Source: an uncultured Clostridia bacterium
GTDB lineage: Bacteria > Bacillota > Clostridia > Oscillospirales > Ruminococcaceae
Direction of reading: 5' to 3'
Length of the DNA: 64,000 bases
Assembly: GCA_944386805.1 (NCBI GenBank)
Contig: CALXCO010000002.1
Span: 1 to 64,000 of the forward strand
Part shown: positions 43,316 through 52,230 of the stretch, one piece after another
Layout: each line of letters begins with the position of its first letter
Numbering within the stretch: position 1 is the stretch's first letter
The notes under the pieces: generated by a model
Told to the model about the DNA's origin: nothing
Database searches by the model: none
The model's input: the letters and a program-made list of their open reading frames with translations, nothing else
Made by a program: the position numbers and the translations under genes

Positions 43316-45442
43316 TCACTGAATACGGCCGAACAGCTTTTCCAGTTCCCGTCTGGTAAACCGCACCATGACCGGCCGTCCATGGGGACAATAGCGGACG
43401 TTTTCATCCTGAATAATGGTCTGCACCACCCGCTCAAGTTCTTCCGTTGTATTGTGGTCGCCGCCCTTGACCGCACTGCGGCAGGCCATCCGGTGCAGGA
43501 TTTCATCCGCCGCCGTCACACCTGCGTGCGAACGGGACAAACCTTCCAGCGCATCGAGAAACAGTTCTCCCGGCGATACATCCGCCATCAGGGCCGGAAT
43601 CGACCGGATTGCAATGGAATTTCCGCCAAAGTCGTCCGCTTCAAATCCAAGGCGCAGCAGCTGCTGCTGATGTTCCAGCACAAACTGGTGCTCCTCCCGT
43701 GACAGAGAAACCGGAACCGGGCTGAGCAGCATCTGACGTTCCAGTGTTTCACCCTGACTTTTCAGGCGATTGTACAAAATCCGCTCATGGGCAGCGTGCT
43801 TGTCGATCAGAACAAATTCGTTCCCAATCCGGCAGAGGATATAGGTTGAGAAAATCTCCCCAAATACCTTATAATCTGTAGGAAACGTTTCTTTGTTCTC
43901 GATCTGTACAGATGGCTGTTCACATCCGGGCAGCATCTCCGGCAGATCATCCGTTTCATCCGTTTCCGGTTCCGTAACAGGCTGCTGCAAAGGAATTGCC
44001 GTTTGTTCAGGTTCGGTGACATCAGGCTTGCTCTCAGACTGTTCCGGCACAGGCTGTTCTTTCGGAGCTTTTTCAGAAGCTGACGGTCTGGATGCCGCTG
44101 CACGCTGCTGCATCTTCCTGTTCAGTTCGGCGTCCTGCCGGTCTTTGGCAGAAAAGCGGGCGGGCTCCTCAAAATCGGCAGGGTCTGCTTCAACGTCCAG
44201 CATGACCTCACCCCGTTTCCGCGGCAGCCATTCTTCCCGAACCTGCACCTTTACACCGGGGACGCTGGCTGTCAGCTGGGATTTGGGTGTGCTTTGCCCG
44301 GTCATAGCCCGGTATTCCTGCGCAGTCATTGTAGAGAACGCCGGCTTATCCGGGTTCTGGTTACCGAGCAGCGGCTGCTCCGACTTTTCCGGGTCGGCAA
44401 ACGGCGAAAGCAGATTGGCTTCCGACCGTGCGGTATTGGTTTCCGGCAGCTTGCCATCCTGAGACAGCGCCGATTTAACTGCAAAATACACTGCGTCAAA
44501 CACGCTCTTTTCACTGACAAACCGTACCTCAATTTTTGCCGGATGGACGTTGACATCCACCTGGTCGCAGGGCAGCGTCAGCATCAGCACACAGGACGGA
44601 TATTTTCCGACCATCATTGCGCCACGGTAGCCTTCCTCCAGTGCAACGCCGCAGGTTTTGGTCCGGGTATACCGGCCATTGACAAAAAAGTGCTGCATCG
44701 TCCGGTTAGCCCGTGCCGCCATCGGGCGGCAGATAAACCCACTGACGCCAACCTGTCCCAAACGGTAGTCAACCGGCAGCATTGATTTGGCGAAATCCCG
44801 TCCCAGCACGGTATAAATTGTCCCCAGCAGATCGTTATTGCCGGGAGTCCGGTAGATCTGTTTTCCATCGCGGATAAAGGAGACGGATATATCGGGGTGA
44901 GAAAGGGCGATTTTATCGATAATTGAGGCGACCGCGTTGGATTCAGTGACATCTTTTTTCAGGAATTTGAGCCGAGCCGGCACGTTATAAAAAACATCCC
45001 GGATGATAATAGTCGTTCCATCCGGACAGCCGGCCTCCGAAACTTCTTCCAGCTGGGAACCGCTGATTTTTACCAGCGTCCCGACATCACTTCCACAGGT
45101 TTTAGTCAGCAGCTCGACATGAGCGACAGCCGCAATCGACGCCAGTGCTTCCCCACGGAACCCCAGCGTTCCAATCCGGTCGAGATCGACCGCAGACTGC
45201 ACCTTGCTGGTCGCATGACGCAGAAAGGCAACCGGCGCATCTTCGGCGGTCATACCGCAGCCATTGTCGGTCACCCGCAGATATCGTACCCCGCCATACT
45301 GAATTTCCACCGTGATATCCGTTGCACCCGCGTCAATGGAGTTTTCGACCAGTTCCTTGACAATCGAAGAAGGACGCTCAATAACCTCACCCGCTGCAAT
45401 CAGCTCTGCCACCTCTCGCGGCAACACGTTAATTTTCGGCAT
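43316..45442 (-). CDS. mutL: DNA mismatch repair protein MutL
   Basis: The 708-aa protein has an N-terminal GHKL ATPase with ELVENSIDAGATD, VTDNGCGM and GFRGEALASIA. A charged linker spans about 340-520. The C-terminal dimerisation/endonuclease domain has ACRSAVKGGD, YCPHGRPV and a final FGRIQ. The metal-binding motif, usually DQHAxxExxxxE, reads DKHAAHERILYN, with Asn for the last Glu. That may weaken nicking activity. AAAGGAAAGG precedes the ATG at 45442. Confidence 0.94.
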   Translation of the reverse strand: MPKINVLPREVAELIAAGEVIERPSSIVKELVENSIDAGATDITVEIQYGGVRYLRVTDNGCGMTAEDAPVAFLRHATSKVQSAVDLDRIGTLGFRGEALASIAAVAHVELLTKTCGSDVGTLVKISGSQLEEVSEAGCPDGTTIIIRDVFYNVPARLKFLKKDVTESNAVASIIDKIALSHPDISVSFIRDGKQIYRTPGNNDLLGTIYTVLGRDFAKSMLPVDYRLGQVGVSGFICRPMAARANRTMQHFFVNGRYTRTKTCGVALEEGYRGAMMVGKYPSCVLMLTLPCDQVDVNVHPAKIEVRFVSEKSVFDAVYFAVKSALSQDGKLPETNTARSEANLLSPFADPEKSEQPLLGNQNPDKPAFSTMTAQEYRAMTGQSTPKSQLTASVPGVKVQVREEWLPRKRGEVMLDVEADPADFEEPARFSAKDRQDAELNRKMQQRAAASRPSASEKAPKEQPVPEQSESKPDVTEPEQTAIPLQQPVTEPETDETDDLPEMLPGCEQPSVQIENKETFPTDYKVFGEIFSTYILCRIGNEFVLIDKHAAHERILYNRLKSQGETLERQMLLSPVPVSLSREEHQFVLEHQQQLLRLGFEADDFGGNSIAIRSIPALMADVSPGELFLDALEGLSRSHAGVTAADEILHRMACRSAVKGGDHNTTEELERVVQTIIQDENVRYCPHGRPVMVRFTRRELEKLFGRIQ

Positions 45443-45475
45443 ACGTCCCTTTCCTTTCTCCATTCCGTCAGTTTA

Positions 45476-46501
45476 TTAACATTTGGTCTGATAGATAAAA
45501 TTCACTTTGTTGGGTTCATCCGGCGTTTCCTTGTCCAGACAAAATCCGGCGGACAGATGCGCGGCAATACTCGCCTGATTGCCCTTTCCGGTATCCGCCA
45601 GCAGGCAGATTTTGCCGTGGATTCCTTCCAGACGGGCAATCACCTTCTGGTACAGTCTTCGTCCGTATCCCATCCGCCGGCTGTCCGGTCGGGTTTCAAA
45701 TGCTTCAATATAATATTTGCCTGTTCCTTTCGGATACAGCCGCAGGCTGGCACGATAACCGCCATGATCGCCGAGAATGGCCAGTATCCCGCCTTCCTTC
45801 GGAAAATCACCGCAGATATATGCCCAGAAATCGGATTCATACTTTTGAAGAGCTTTCTCTTCCGAAAGTTCAGGATACCATGCCGGCGCATTTTCCACTG
45901 AAGACTCACGGAAAATCGACAGAAAAGCATCCCTGTCCAGTCCGTCCGCCGTTTCCGTCATCCAAAGCCATTCACCGTTATCTCCCAGCGGCACCGGATA
46001 CTCCATCACCTTATCATCCATCACAAATCCATTCCCGATATCGTTCTGTTCCTCGCGAACGCAATGAAAGCCAAAATGATGATATACAGCGATGACGTCC
46101 GAATTGAATCGATTGACATTGAGGTAGATGGCCGAAAGGCCTTCCTGCTCGGTCTGCTGACGGACAAAAGCAAACATCCTGCCTGAAAGTCCCATTCCGC
46201 GAAACGACCGGTCAAGATAAAACTTGCTCAGATACATCCGCTCTCCACGGGGATAAAACGCAAGAAATCCAGCCCAGCTGTCACCGGCCTGCACAATATA
46301 ATACCGGTATCCTTCGGCAATCTGTGAACGAATCCCTTCCGGTGACTGAAAGCGGGCAATCATATAGGTATTCTGCTCAGCGCCGATAATCGGGTCAAAA
46401 TGCTCACGGACGATTTTTCCGGCAAACGCCGAGAGTTTTCGCACTGTTTCATCATCACCGGCGCTGACCGGTATAAAACGAACATCCATCTGCTGTGTCA
46501 T
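45476..46501 (-). CDS. Tandem GNAT acetyltransferase
   Basis: The 341-aa protein contains two GNAT folds. The first (about 1-165) has the acetyl-CoA loop DRSFRGMGLSGRMFAFV and IYLNVNRFNSDVIAVYHHFG. The second (about 185-341) has RPDSRRMGYGRRLYQKVIAR and GNQASIAAHLSAGF. The substrate is unknown. It sits between grpB-like and mutL genes in the mismatch-repair run, which says little about function. The ATG at 46501 has GAGG upstream; TTG at 46510 is possible. Confidence 0.8.
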   Translation of the reverse strand: MTQQMDVRFIPVSAGDDETVRKLSAFAGKIVREHFDPIIGAEQNTYMIARFQSPEGIRSQIAEGYRYYIVQAGDSWAGFLAFYPRGERMYLSKFYLDRSFRGMGLSGRMFAFVRQQTEQEGLSAIYLNVNRFNSDVIAVYHHFGFHCVREEQNDIGNGFVMDDKVMEYPVPLGDNGEWLWMTETADGLDRDAFLSIFRESSVENAPAWYPELSEEKALQKYESDFWAYICGDFPKEGGILAILGDHGGYRASLRLYPKGTGKYYIEAFETRPDSRRMGYGRRLYQKVIARLEGIHGKICLLADTGKGNQASIAAHLSAGFCLDKETPDEPNKVNFIYQTKC

Positions 46502-46506
46502 GATGA

Positions 46507-47097
46507 TCAAAACCTCTTTTCGATATCCATTTCATAACGTCCGTTATACAATTGCTTTGCCTGCTCTGTTACCGAACGGACAAACCCTGTTTTTGCAGCG
46601 GTATACCCGTCCCGGTCATGCTCAAACTGCTTCCAGAGGGAGCGCTTGAGCTGCTCATATTCTCTGGCAGTCTGCGGATGTTTCATCAGATAATCCCGAA
46701 AATACAGCTCATCATGGTCTCCTTCCATTCGCAGATGAAGATGGAACACCTTTTCGGCAAACCCATTTTCGGTATATCCCTTATTGAATGACCGGCGGTT
46801 TTCTCCCTGAGACATCAGTGTATAACCGCAACCGGCCAATAAATCGCTTATTTGCACAAGGTCACTGTCCTTTTTAACCTCAACAAGAATATCGACCGTC
46901 GGTTTTGCCCAGATGGTTCCAATCGCGGTACTGCCGATATGAGCGATACGGACAACCTGTTCCATCGGCATTGTCTGCCTTAAAACGTTTTGCTGTTCCC
47001 GATACCATTCCGGCCATTGAGGGTTATAGGGAGTCAGGATAATCGGGAACAGCTGCCACAGCTCTTCAAGGGTCATTTCGGATAATTTGCTGCCCAT
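46507..47097 (-). CDS. GrpB/UPF0157 nucleotidyltransferase-fold protein
   Basis: The 196-aa protein has the UPF0157 pattern: ILTPYNPQWPEWYREQQNVL, RIAHIGSTAIGTIWAKPTVD with the Gly-Ser and paired acidic residues of a nucleotidyltransferase fold, ILVEVKKD and FHLHLRM. The physiological reaction is unknown. The first 15 residues (GSKLSEMTLEELWQLFPIIL) are characteristic of the clostridial subgroup. It lies 13 bases after mutS. Confidence 0.85.
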   Translation of the reverse strand: MGSKLSEMTLEELWQLFPIILTPYNPQWPEWYREQQNVLRQTMPMEQVVRIAHIGSTAIGTIWAKPTVDILVEVKKDSDLVQISDLLAGCGYTLMSQGENRRSFNKGYTENGFAEKVFHLHLRMEGDHDELYFRDYLMKHPQTAREYEQLKRSLWKQFEHDRDGYTAAKTGFVRSVTEQAKQLYNGRYEMDIEKRF

Positions 47098-47110
47098 CCG
47101 TTTTCTCTTT

Positions 47111-49837
47111 TCAGATCATCATCTTTTTGAGTTCATACAAAAAGTCCAGCGCATCACGCGGCGTCATCGTATCCAGATCTGACTGCCGCAGCAGACGCAG
47201 GACCTTTTCATCCTGCTGCTGCGCCATCGAAACCTGCAATTGCTGGGTCTGTTCCGTTTCACCGCTTTGTTCCTTTGCAACCTCACGGGCAGCAGCGGCG
47301 CTGTCCTCCAACTGTTTGAGAATCACCTTTGCCCGACGGATTACCTTCTGGGGAACTCCTGCAAGATGAGCGACCTCAATGCCGTAGGAATCATCTGTTC
47401 CGCCGCGGACGATCTTGCGCAGGAAGATAATATCATCCCCACGACGGCGAACGGCGATATTATAATTGACGATACCGGGGAACTGATTTTCCAGATCGGT
47501 CAGTTCATGATAATGGGTTGCAAACATCGTCTTGCAGCCCAACCCCTTTTCGTTGAGGATATACTCAACCACTGCCCGTGCAATGCTCATGCCGTCAAAG
47601 GTTGAGGTTCCCCGTCCGATTTCGTCCAGCAAAACCAGACTGCGAGGCGTTGCATTTTTTAGAATCGTTGCGACCTCGCTCATCTCGACCATAAAGGTCG
47701 ACTGGCCGGCCGTCAGGTCATCCGACGCACCGACACGGGTAAAAATACGGTCACAGACCGAAATCTCTGCCGACTGTGCCGGGACAAACGACCCAATCTG
47801 CGCCATAATCGTAATCAGCGCCACCTGCCGCATATAGGTGGATTTACCAGCCATATTCGGACCCGTAATAATTGCAATCCGGTTGGATGCACCATCCAGC
47901 AGGGTGTCATTGGGAATAAACGCGGTATTTTCCTTTTTACCGGCCAGTCCGCTTTCCGCACTCAGTTTTTCGACGACCGGGTGCCGTCCACCGACGATAT
48001 GAATTTTACCGGAAACCGTCACATCCGGACGGACATACCGATTTTGAACGGCGACCTCCGCAAGCGAGGCCAGCACGTCCAGTTCCGCAACAGCGGCAGC
48101 CGTTTTTTCAATCACCGGCAGACGCTCCTGTACCCGTTTGCGGACATCTTCATACATTTCTGCTTCCAGTGCAAGCACCTTTTCGGTCGCATACAGCATC
48201 CGGTTTTCCAGGTCTTTGAGTTCCTGATTGATATACCGTTCACCGCCGACCAGCGTCTGTTTGCGCACCCATTCTTTTGGTACCTGATCGATAAAGGACT
48301 TGGATACTTCTATATAATAGCCAAATACACGGTTATAGCCGACCTTCAGCGTCTTAATGCCGGTCGCTTCCTTTTCCCGTTCTTCCAGTTCCAGCAGGTA
48401 GTCCCGTGCATTCACCTGCAAGTCGGTCAGCTCGTCCAGTTCATTGGAATACCCTTTCCGGATAACGCCGCCGTCCTTCATAGTCGGCGGGCAATCGGGA
48501 TTGATTGCCTTTTCAATCAGTTCCCGCACATCTGCCAGTACATCCAGATTCCGGTCCAGTTCTTTCAGTTTGGCTGCCTCCAATGTCTGAGTCACCGCCT
48601 TGATCTGAGGCAGATGTCCGGCGGCAGTTGCCAGCGCCAGCAGATCCCGCGGTCCGACGGTTCCATAGACGACCTTGGTCATCAACCGCTGCAAATCATA
48701 TACTCCGGACAGACCATCGATCAGGTCCCCACGCTCGACTGTCTTATCAAACAGTTCTGCGACAGCTGCCTGACGGCGGCCGATATGGACAACATTGAGC
48801 AGCGGCTGTTCAAGGTATTTACGCATCAGACGCTTGCCCATTGCGGTTTTGGTATGGTCAAGTACCCACAGCAGTGAACCACGTTTTTCCCGCGAACGCA
48901 TCGTCTCCGTCAGTTCGAGGTTGCGTCTCGCGGTCAGGTCAAGCGCAAGGTACTTTTCTTCGGTATAGCAGGTCAGCGCAGTCAGGCGCTGGATACCGTT
49001 TTTCTGGGTCTGGGCAAGGTAAGACAGCAAACTTCCAACTGCCCGCAATGCCAGTTTCCGTCCCTCCGGTTCCAGCCTTTCCAGCGATTGGGGGTGAAAC
49101 TGCTGCACCACCAGCTGTTCCAGCACGTCGTCCTGATAATCCTCTTCTGCCACATAGTTCTGAACGCAATTCAAGCGTCCGCGGATAAATTCTTCCAGTT
49201 CCTCACTATCCTTGCAGGCCGGGCTGACCAGCAGCTCACGCGGAGAAAACCGGGACAGTTCATCAATCAGTGTCCGGACAATTTCATCGCTGTCCAGCTC
49301 TGCAAACTGCATCTCACCCGTTGAAATATCCGCAAAGCAGACACCGGCACTCTTTCCCTCAGCCGGCAGATAAACCGAACCGATATAATTATTTTCATCC
49401 TCCGGCAGCATCGTACTTTCGATGACCGTACCGGGGGTTGTAATCCGAATAACTTCCCGTTTGACGACACCTTTTGCCAGGTAAGGAGACTCCACCTGCT
49501 CACAGATGGCGACCTTATATCCCTTTTCCACCAGTTTCTGGACATAGGTATCCGCAGAAACATGCGGGATTCCGCACATCGGCGCACGACCCGGCAATCC
49601 ACAGTTTTTACCGGTCAGCGTCAGTTCCAGTTCCCGTGATACCGTCAGCGCGTCGTCAAAAAACATCTCATAAAAATCGCCGAGCCGGAAAAACAGAATA
49701 TATCCCTCATGCTGTTTCTTTACACTCAGATACTGCTGCATCATCGGCGACAGTTTACTCTCATCCTGGAGCAGCGGCTCCCATTCTTCTTTAGTCAACA
49801 GTTCATTTGAACGAGCTGCTTCGATTTCTTCCGGCAT
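47111..49837 (-). CDS. mutS: DNA mismatch recognition protein MutS
   Basis: The 908-aa MutS1 protein has a mismatch-binding domain with FFRLGDFYEMFFDDA. Connector and lever/clamp domains follow. The ATPase has Walker A GPNMAGKSTYMRQ and Walker B LVLLDEIGRGTSTFDG, and the C-terminal tail is present. It starts mismatch repair with MutL. ATG 49837 was chosen, eight bases after AAAGGA; upstream in-frame ATGs overlap that site. A promoter is 66 bases upstream. Confidence 0.96.
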   Translation of the reverse strand: MPEEIEAARSNELLTKEEWEPLLQDESKLSPMMQQYLSVKKQHEGYILFFRLGDFYEMFFDDALTVSRELELTLTGKNCGLPGRAPMCGIPHVSADTYVQKLVEKGYKVAICEQVESPYLAKGVVKREVIRITTPGTVIESTMLPEDENNYIGSVYLPAEGKSAGVCFADISTGEMQFAELDSDEIVRTLIDELSRFSPRELLVSPACKDSEELEEFIRGRLNCVQNYVAEEDYQDDVLEQLVVQQFHPQSLERLEPEGRKLALRAVGSLLSYLAQTQKNGIQRLTALTCYTEEKYLALDLTARRNLELTETMRSREKRGSLLWVLDHTKTAMGKRLMRKYLEQPLLNVVHIGRRQAAVAELFDKTVERGDLIDGLSGVYDLQRLMTKVVYGTVGPRDLLALATAAGHLPQIKAVTQTLEAAKLKELDRNLDVLADVRELIEKAINPDCPPTMKDGGVIRKGYSNELDELTDLQVNARDYLLELEEREKEATGIKTLKVGYNRVFGYYIEVSKSFIDQVPKEWVRKQTLVGGERYINQELKDLENRMLYATEKVLALEAEMYEDVRKRVQERLPVIEKTAAAVAELDVLASLAEVAVQNRYVRPDVTVSGKIHIVGGRHPVVEKLSAESGLAGKKENTAFIPNDTLLDGASNRIAIITGPNMAGKSTYMRQVALITIMAQIGSFVPAQSAEISVCDRIFTRVGASDDLTAGQSTFMVEMSEVATILKNATPRSLVLLDEIGRGTSTFDGMSIARAVVEYILNEKGLGCKTMFATHYHELTDLENQFPGIVNYNIAVRRRGDDIIFLRKIVRGGTDDSYGIEVAHLAGVPQKVIRRAKVILKQLEDSAAAAREVAKEQSGETEQTQQLQVSMAQQQDEKVLRLLRQSDLDTMTPRDALDFLYELKKMMI

Positions 49838-49902
49838 ATCCGCCATCCTTTCCACGCACATCCGTGCAGAACTGCTTTGTCAGTGCAAAGCCAATCATTT
49901 TT

Positions 49903-49932
49903 ATTATAGCATATTGCGGCGGAAAATGGCAA
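49903..49932 (-). promoter_or_regulatory. Promoter of the mutS-mutL-miaA run
   Basis: TTGCCA, 18-base spacer, TATAAT on the minus strand. It begins about 30 bases beyond the terminator of the fakA operon. Confidence 0.8.
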
Positions 49933-49964
49933 CAAATCCTCTGTGAAAAAACATGCCAAAGCGC

Positions 49965-49996
49965 AAAAAGGCGCAGCCAGTGATTCTGGCTGCGCC
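49965..49996 (-). terminator. Terminator of asp23-fakA
   Basis: An 11-base perfect stem (GGCGCAGCCAG with CTGGCTGCGCC) around a five-base loop is followed on the minus strand by TTTTT, 13 bases after the fakA stop. Confidence 0.93.
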
Positions 49997-50009
49997 CTGA
50001 ATGTCTCTG

Positions 50010-51650
50010 TTATTCAACCGAGATAATATAATAATATACAGGCTGTCCGCCATTGACCAGGTTGATTTCAATATCATCGCTGATCTTTGCACGCAGCAGC
50101 TCATAAGCAGAAGCCGCCATATCCTCCGAGACATCGCTGCCATAAATCACCGTGATAAAGCTGGACGACTTTCCAACCATCGAACGGGTCAGCTTGAGAA
50201 CCGCCTTGTTCAGATCCTTCTCAACAAAGGACAGCTTGCCGTTTTCCATCGCCAGAATCTCGCCTTCCTTGATGGAATGTCCGCCGTATTCGCTGTCCCG
50301 TGCGGCAAAGGTGATCTGACCGGTCTGGACGTTGTCCAGTGCACGGGTCATATTCAGCCGGTTTGCAGAGAAATCCGCTTCCGGGTCAAATGCCAGCATT
50401 GCGGTGATACCCTGCGGAATCGTCCGGGTCGGCAGTACGCATACCCGGCGGTCAGCCAGACGGACGGCCTGTTCAGCCGCCATAATGATATTCTTATTGT
50501 TGGGCAGGACAAAGACGGTCTCGGCGGGTGTCGCCTGGATTGCATGCAGGATATCGTCGGTCGACGGATTCATCGTCTGACCGCCGGTCACCACCTGATT
50601 GACACCGAGGTCGGTAAACAGTGCCTGTACACCGGCGCCTGCTGCGACTGCGACAAAGCCGTAAGGAATATCGGGATCAACTGGAACATAATCTGCATTT
50701 TCTTCTTGCTGGTCAGCCTGCAATACCTGTTCGGTATGCTGTTCCCGCATGTTCTCGATCTTGAGTGAAGTCAGCGAGCCAAACTTCAAGCCTTCTTCAA
50801 TCGCATTGCCGGGGTGGTTAGAATGAACATGGACTTTGATGATGTCCTCATCATCGACGACTACGACACAGTCGCCGATCGATTCCAAGTAAGCACGCAG
50901 TTTGAGTGCATCCTCACATCCGGGTGCCTTGTTGACAATAAACTCGGTGCAGTAGGTAAACTTGATATCACCCTCTGCTTCAGCAACAGCGCTGCGCTTG
51001 GGCGCCGCCTTTTTCTCTGCGGCATCCGCAGACGCGACAACCTCTCCACCTTTAAATACATCCAGCATCGCGCCGAAAATCACACAAAGACCTTTACCAC
51101 CGGCATCGACGACGCCAGCTTTTTTCAGGACAGGCAGCATTTCCGGAGTCTTAGCCAGTGTTTCTTCCGCCTGTTTGACAATCGCACTGAAGACCTCAAC
51201 GGGGTCATTGGTAGACAGGGCAACTTCGCTGCCCTTTTCCGCTGCTTCACGTGCAACCGTCAGGATAGTACCCTCGGTCGGTTTCATAACCGCTTTGTAA
51301 GCCGCTTCCACGCCCAGCGTCAGAGCATCCGACAAATCCTGTCCGGTTGCCTCCTGTTTTCCGGCCAGACCCTTGGAAAAGCCGCGGAACAACAGCGACA
51401 GGATAACGCCTGAATTTCCGCGCGCGCCGCGCAGAAGTGCGGAAGCCGCTGTTTTGGCGGTTTCTTCCACCGTCGGACTGCGGAGCAGCTCCAGTTCCCG
51501 AACGGACGCACCGATCGTCATGGACATATTGGTTCCGGTATCGCCATCGGGTACCGGGAATACATTCAATTCATCGACTTTCTGCTTCTGGTTTGCGATG
51601 ACATGAGCCGCGGAAATAACCGCGTCCCGCAGGATGATTCCGTTTATCAC
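50010..51650 (-). CDS. fakA: DAK2/EDD-domain fatty acid kinase subunit-like protein (FakA/YloV)
   Basis: The 546-aa protein's DhaL-type ATP-binding domain has NVFPVPDGDTGTNMSMT and LRGARGNSGVILSLLFRG. A middle domain with DAGGKGLCVIFGAML follows, then a C-terminal EDD-like domain (PYGFVAVAAGAGVQALFTDL, VFVLPNNKNI, ALDNVQTGQITFAARDS). FakA phosphorylates FakB-bound fatty acids for lipid synthesis. The start is GTG with AAGGAG upstream. It follows asp23, as in most Firmicutes. Confidence 0.88.
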   Translation of the reverse strand: MINGIILRDAVISAAHVIANQKQKVDELNVFPVPDGDTGTNMSMTIGASVRELELLRSPTVEETAKTAASALLRGARGNSGVILSLLFRGFSKGLAGKQEATGQDLSDALTLGVEAAYKAVMKPTEGTILTVAREAAEKGSEVALSTNDPVEVFSAIVKQAEETLAKTPEMLPVLKKAGVVDAGGKGLCVIFGAMLDVFKGGEVVASADAAEKKAAPKRSAVAEAEGDIKFTYCTEFIVNKAPGCEDALKLRAYLESIGDCVVVVDDEDIIKVHVHSNHPGNAIEEGLKFGSLTSLKIENMREQHTEQVLQADQQEENADYVPVDPDIPYGFVAVAAGAGVQALFTDLGVNQVVTGGQTMNPSTDDILHAIQATPAETVFVLPNNKNIIMAAEQAVRLADRRVCVLPTRTIPQGITAMLAFDPEADFSANRLNMTRALDNVQTGQITFAARDSEYGGHSIKEGEILAMENGKLSFVEKDLNKAVLKLTRSMVGKSSSFITVIYGSDVSEDMAASAYELLRAKISDDIEINLVNGGQPVYYYIISVE

Positions 51651-51704
51651 GTTTGTGCACTCCTTAATGGGCAGGGTTGCTGCCTCGTTGCTGTTTTGAA
51701 AGAA

Positions 51705-52046
51705 TCAGCTGACCTGCATTCCTTCCACATATACATTGACTGCCGCGACGCCGATTCCGGTCACGTCCTCCACCGTATAGGTGATTTTATGGACAATGCT
51801 CGTCACGATTGCAGAGATATTGATGCCATAGGTGACCTGGATATGAAGATCAATCACCAGTTTGCCGTTTTTTCCACGGATCACGACACTCTTTTGCGGC
51901 TGGGTAGACAGCAGACCTTTCTTACGGGGACGGGCAGGTGCCAGTCCCGCGACGCCGAACGAATCACTGAGTGCGTCGCTGATCAGAGAAGTGAAAAACT
52001 GCTCTGAAATTTCGATGGTACCGAGATGGTTCTCCATTTTTATCAT
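51705..52046 (-). CDS. Asp23/Gls24 family envelope stress protein
   Basis: The 113-aa protein shows the Asp23 pattern: LGTIEISEQFFTSLISDALS, GKLVIDLHIQVTYGINISAI and YTVEDVTGIGVAAVNVYVEG. Family members form membrane-associated networks linked to cell-wall stress. It is followed by fakA, a standard pairing. A promoter lies 53 bases upstream of its start. Confidence 0.92.
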   Translation of the reverse strand: MIKMENHLGTIEISEQFFTSLISDALSDSFGVAGLAPARPRKKGLLSTQPQKSVVIRGKNGKLVIDLHIQVTYGINISAIVTSIVHKITYTVEDVTGIGVAAVNVYVEGMQVS

Positions 52047-52098
52047 ATGTCATGCCCCTTTCCAGGTAAAATCCAAGCGCAAATATCTATACAGATTC

Positions 52099-52127
52099 AT
52101 TTTAATCTACAACAGGTGGTTTGTCAA
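52099..52127 (-). promoter_or_regulatory. Promoter of asp23-fakA
   Basis: TTGACA, 17-base spacer, TAAAAT on the minus strand. Confidence 0.82.
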
Positions 52128-52230
52128 GCGATTCGGATATTTCTGTAAACACCTTACATTATTTGCCAGATTTTTCAGATAAAATGCAGCGTACTCTGTC
52201 TATACAACAGTTTTCCAGTCTGCTGAGAAA

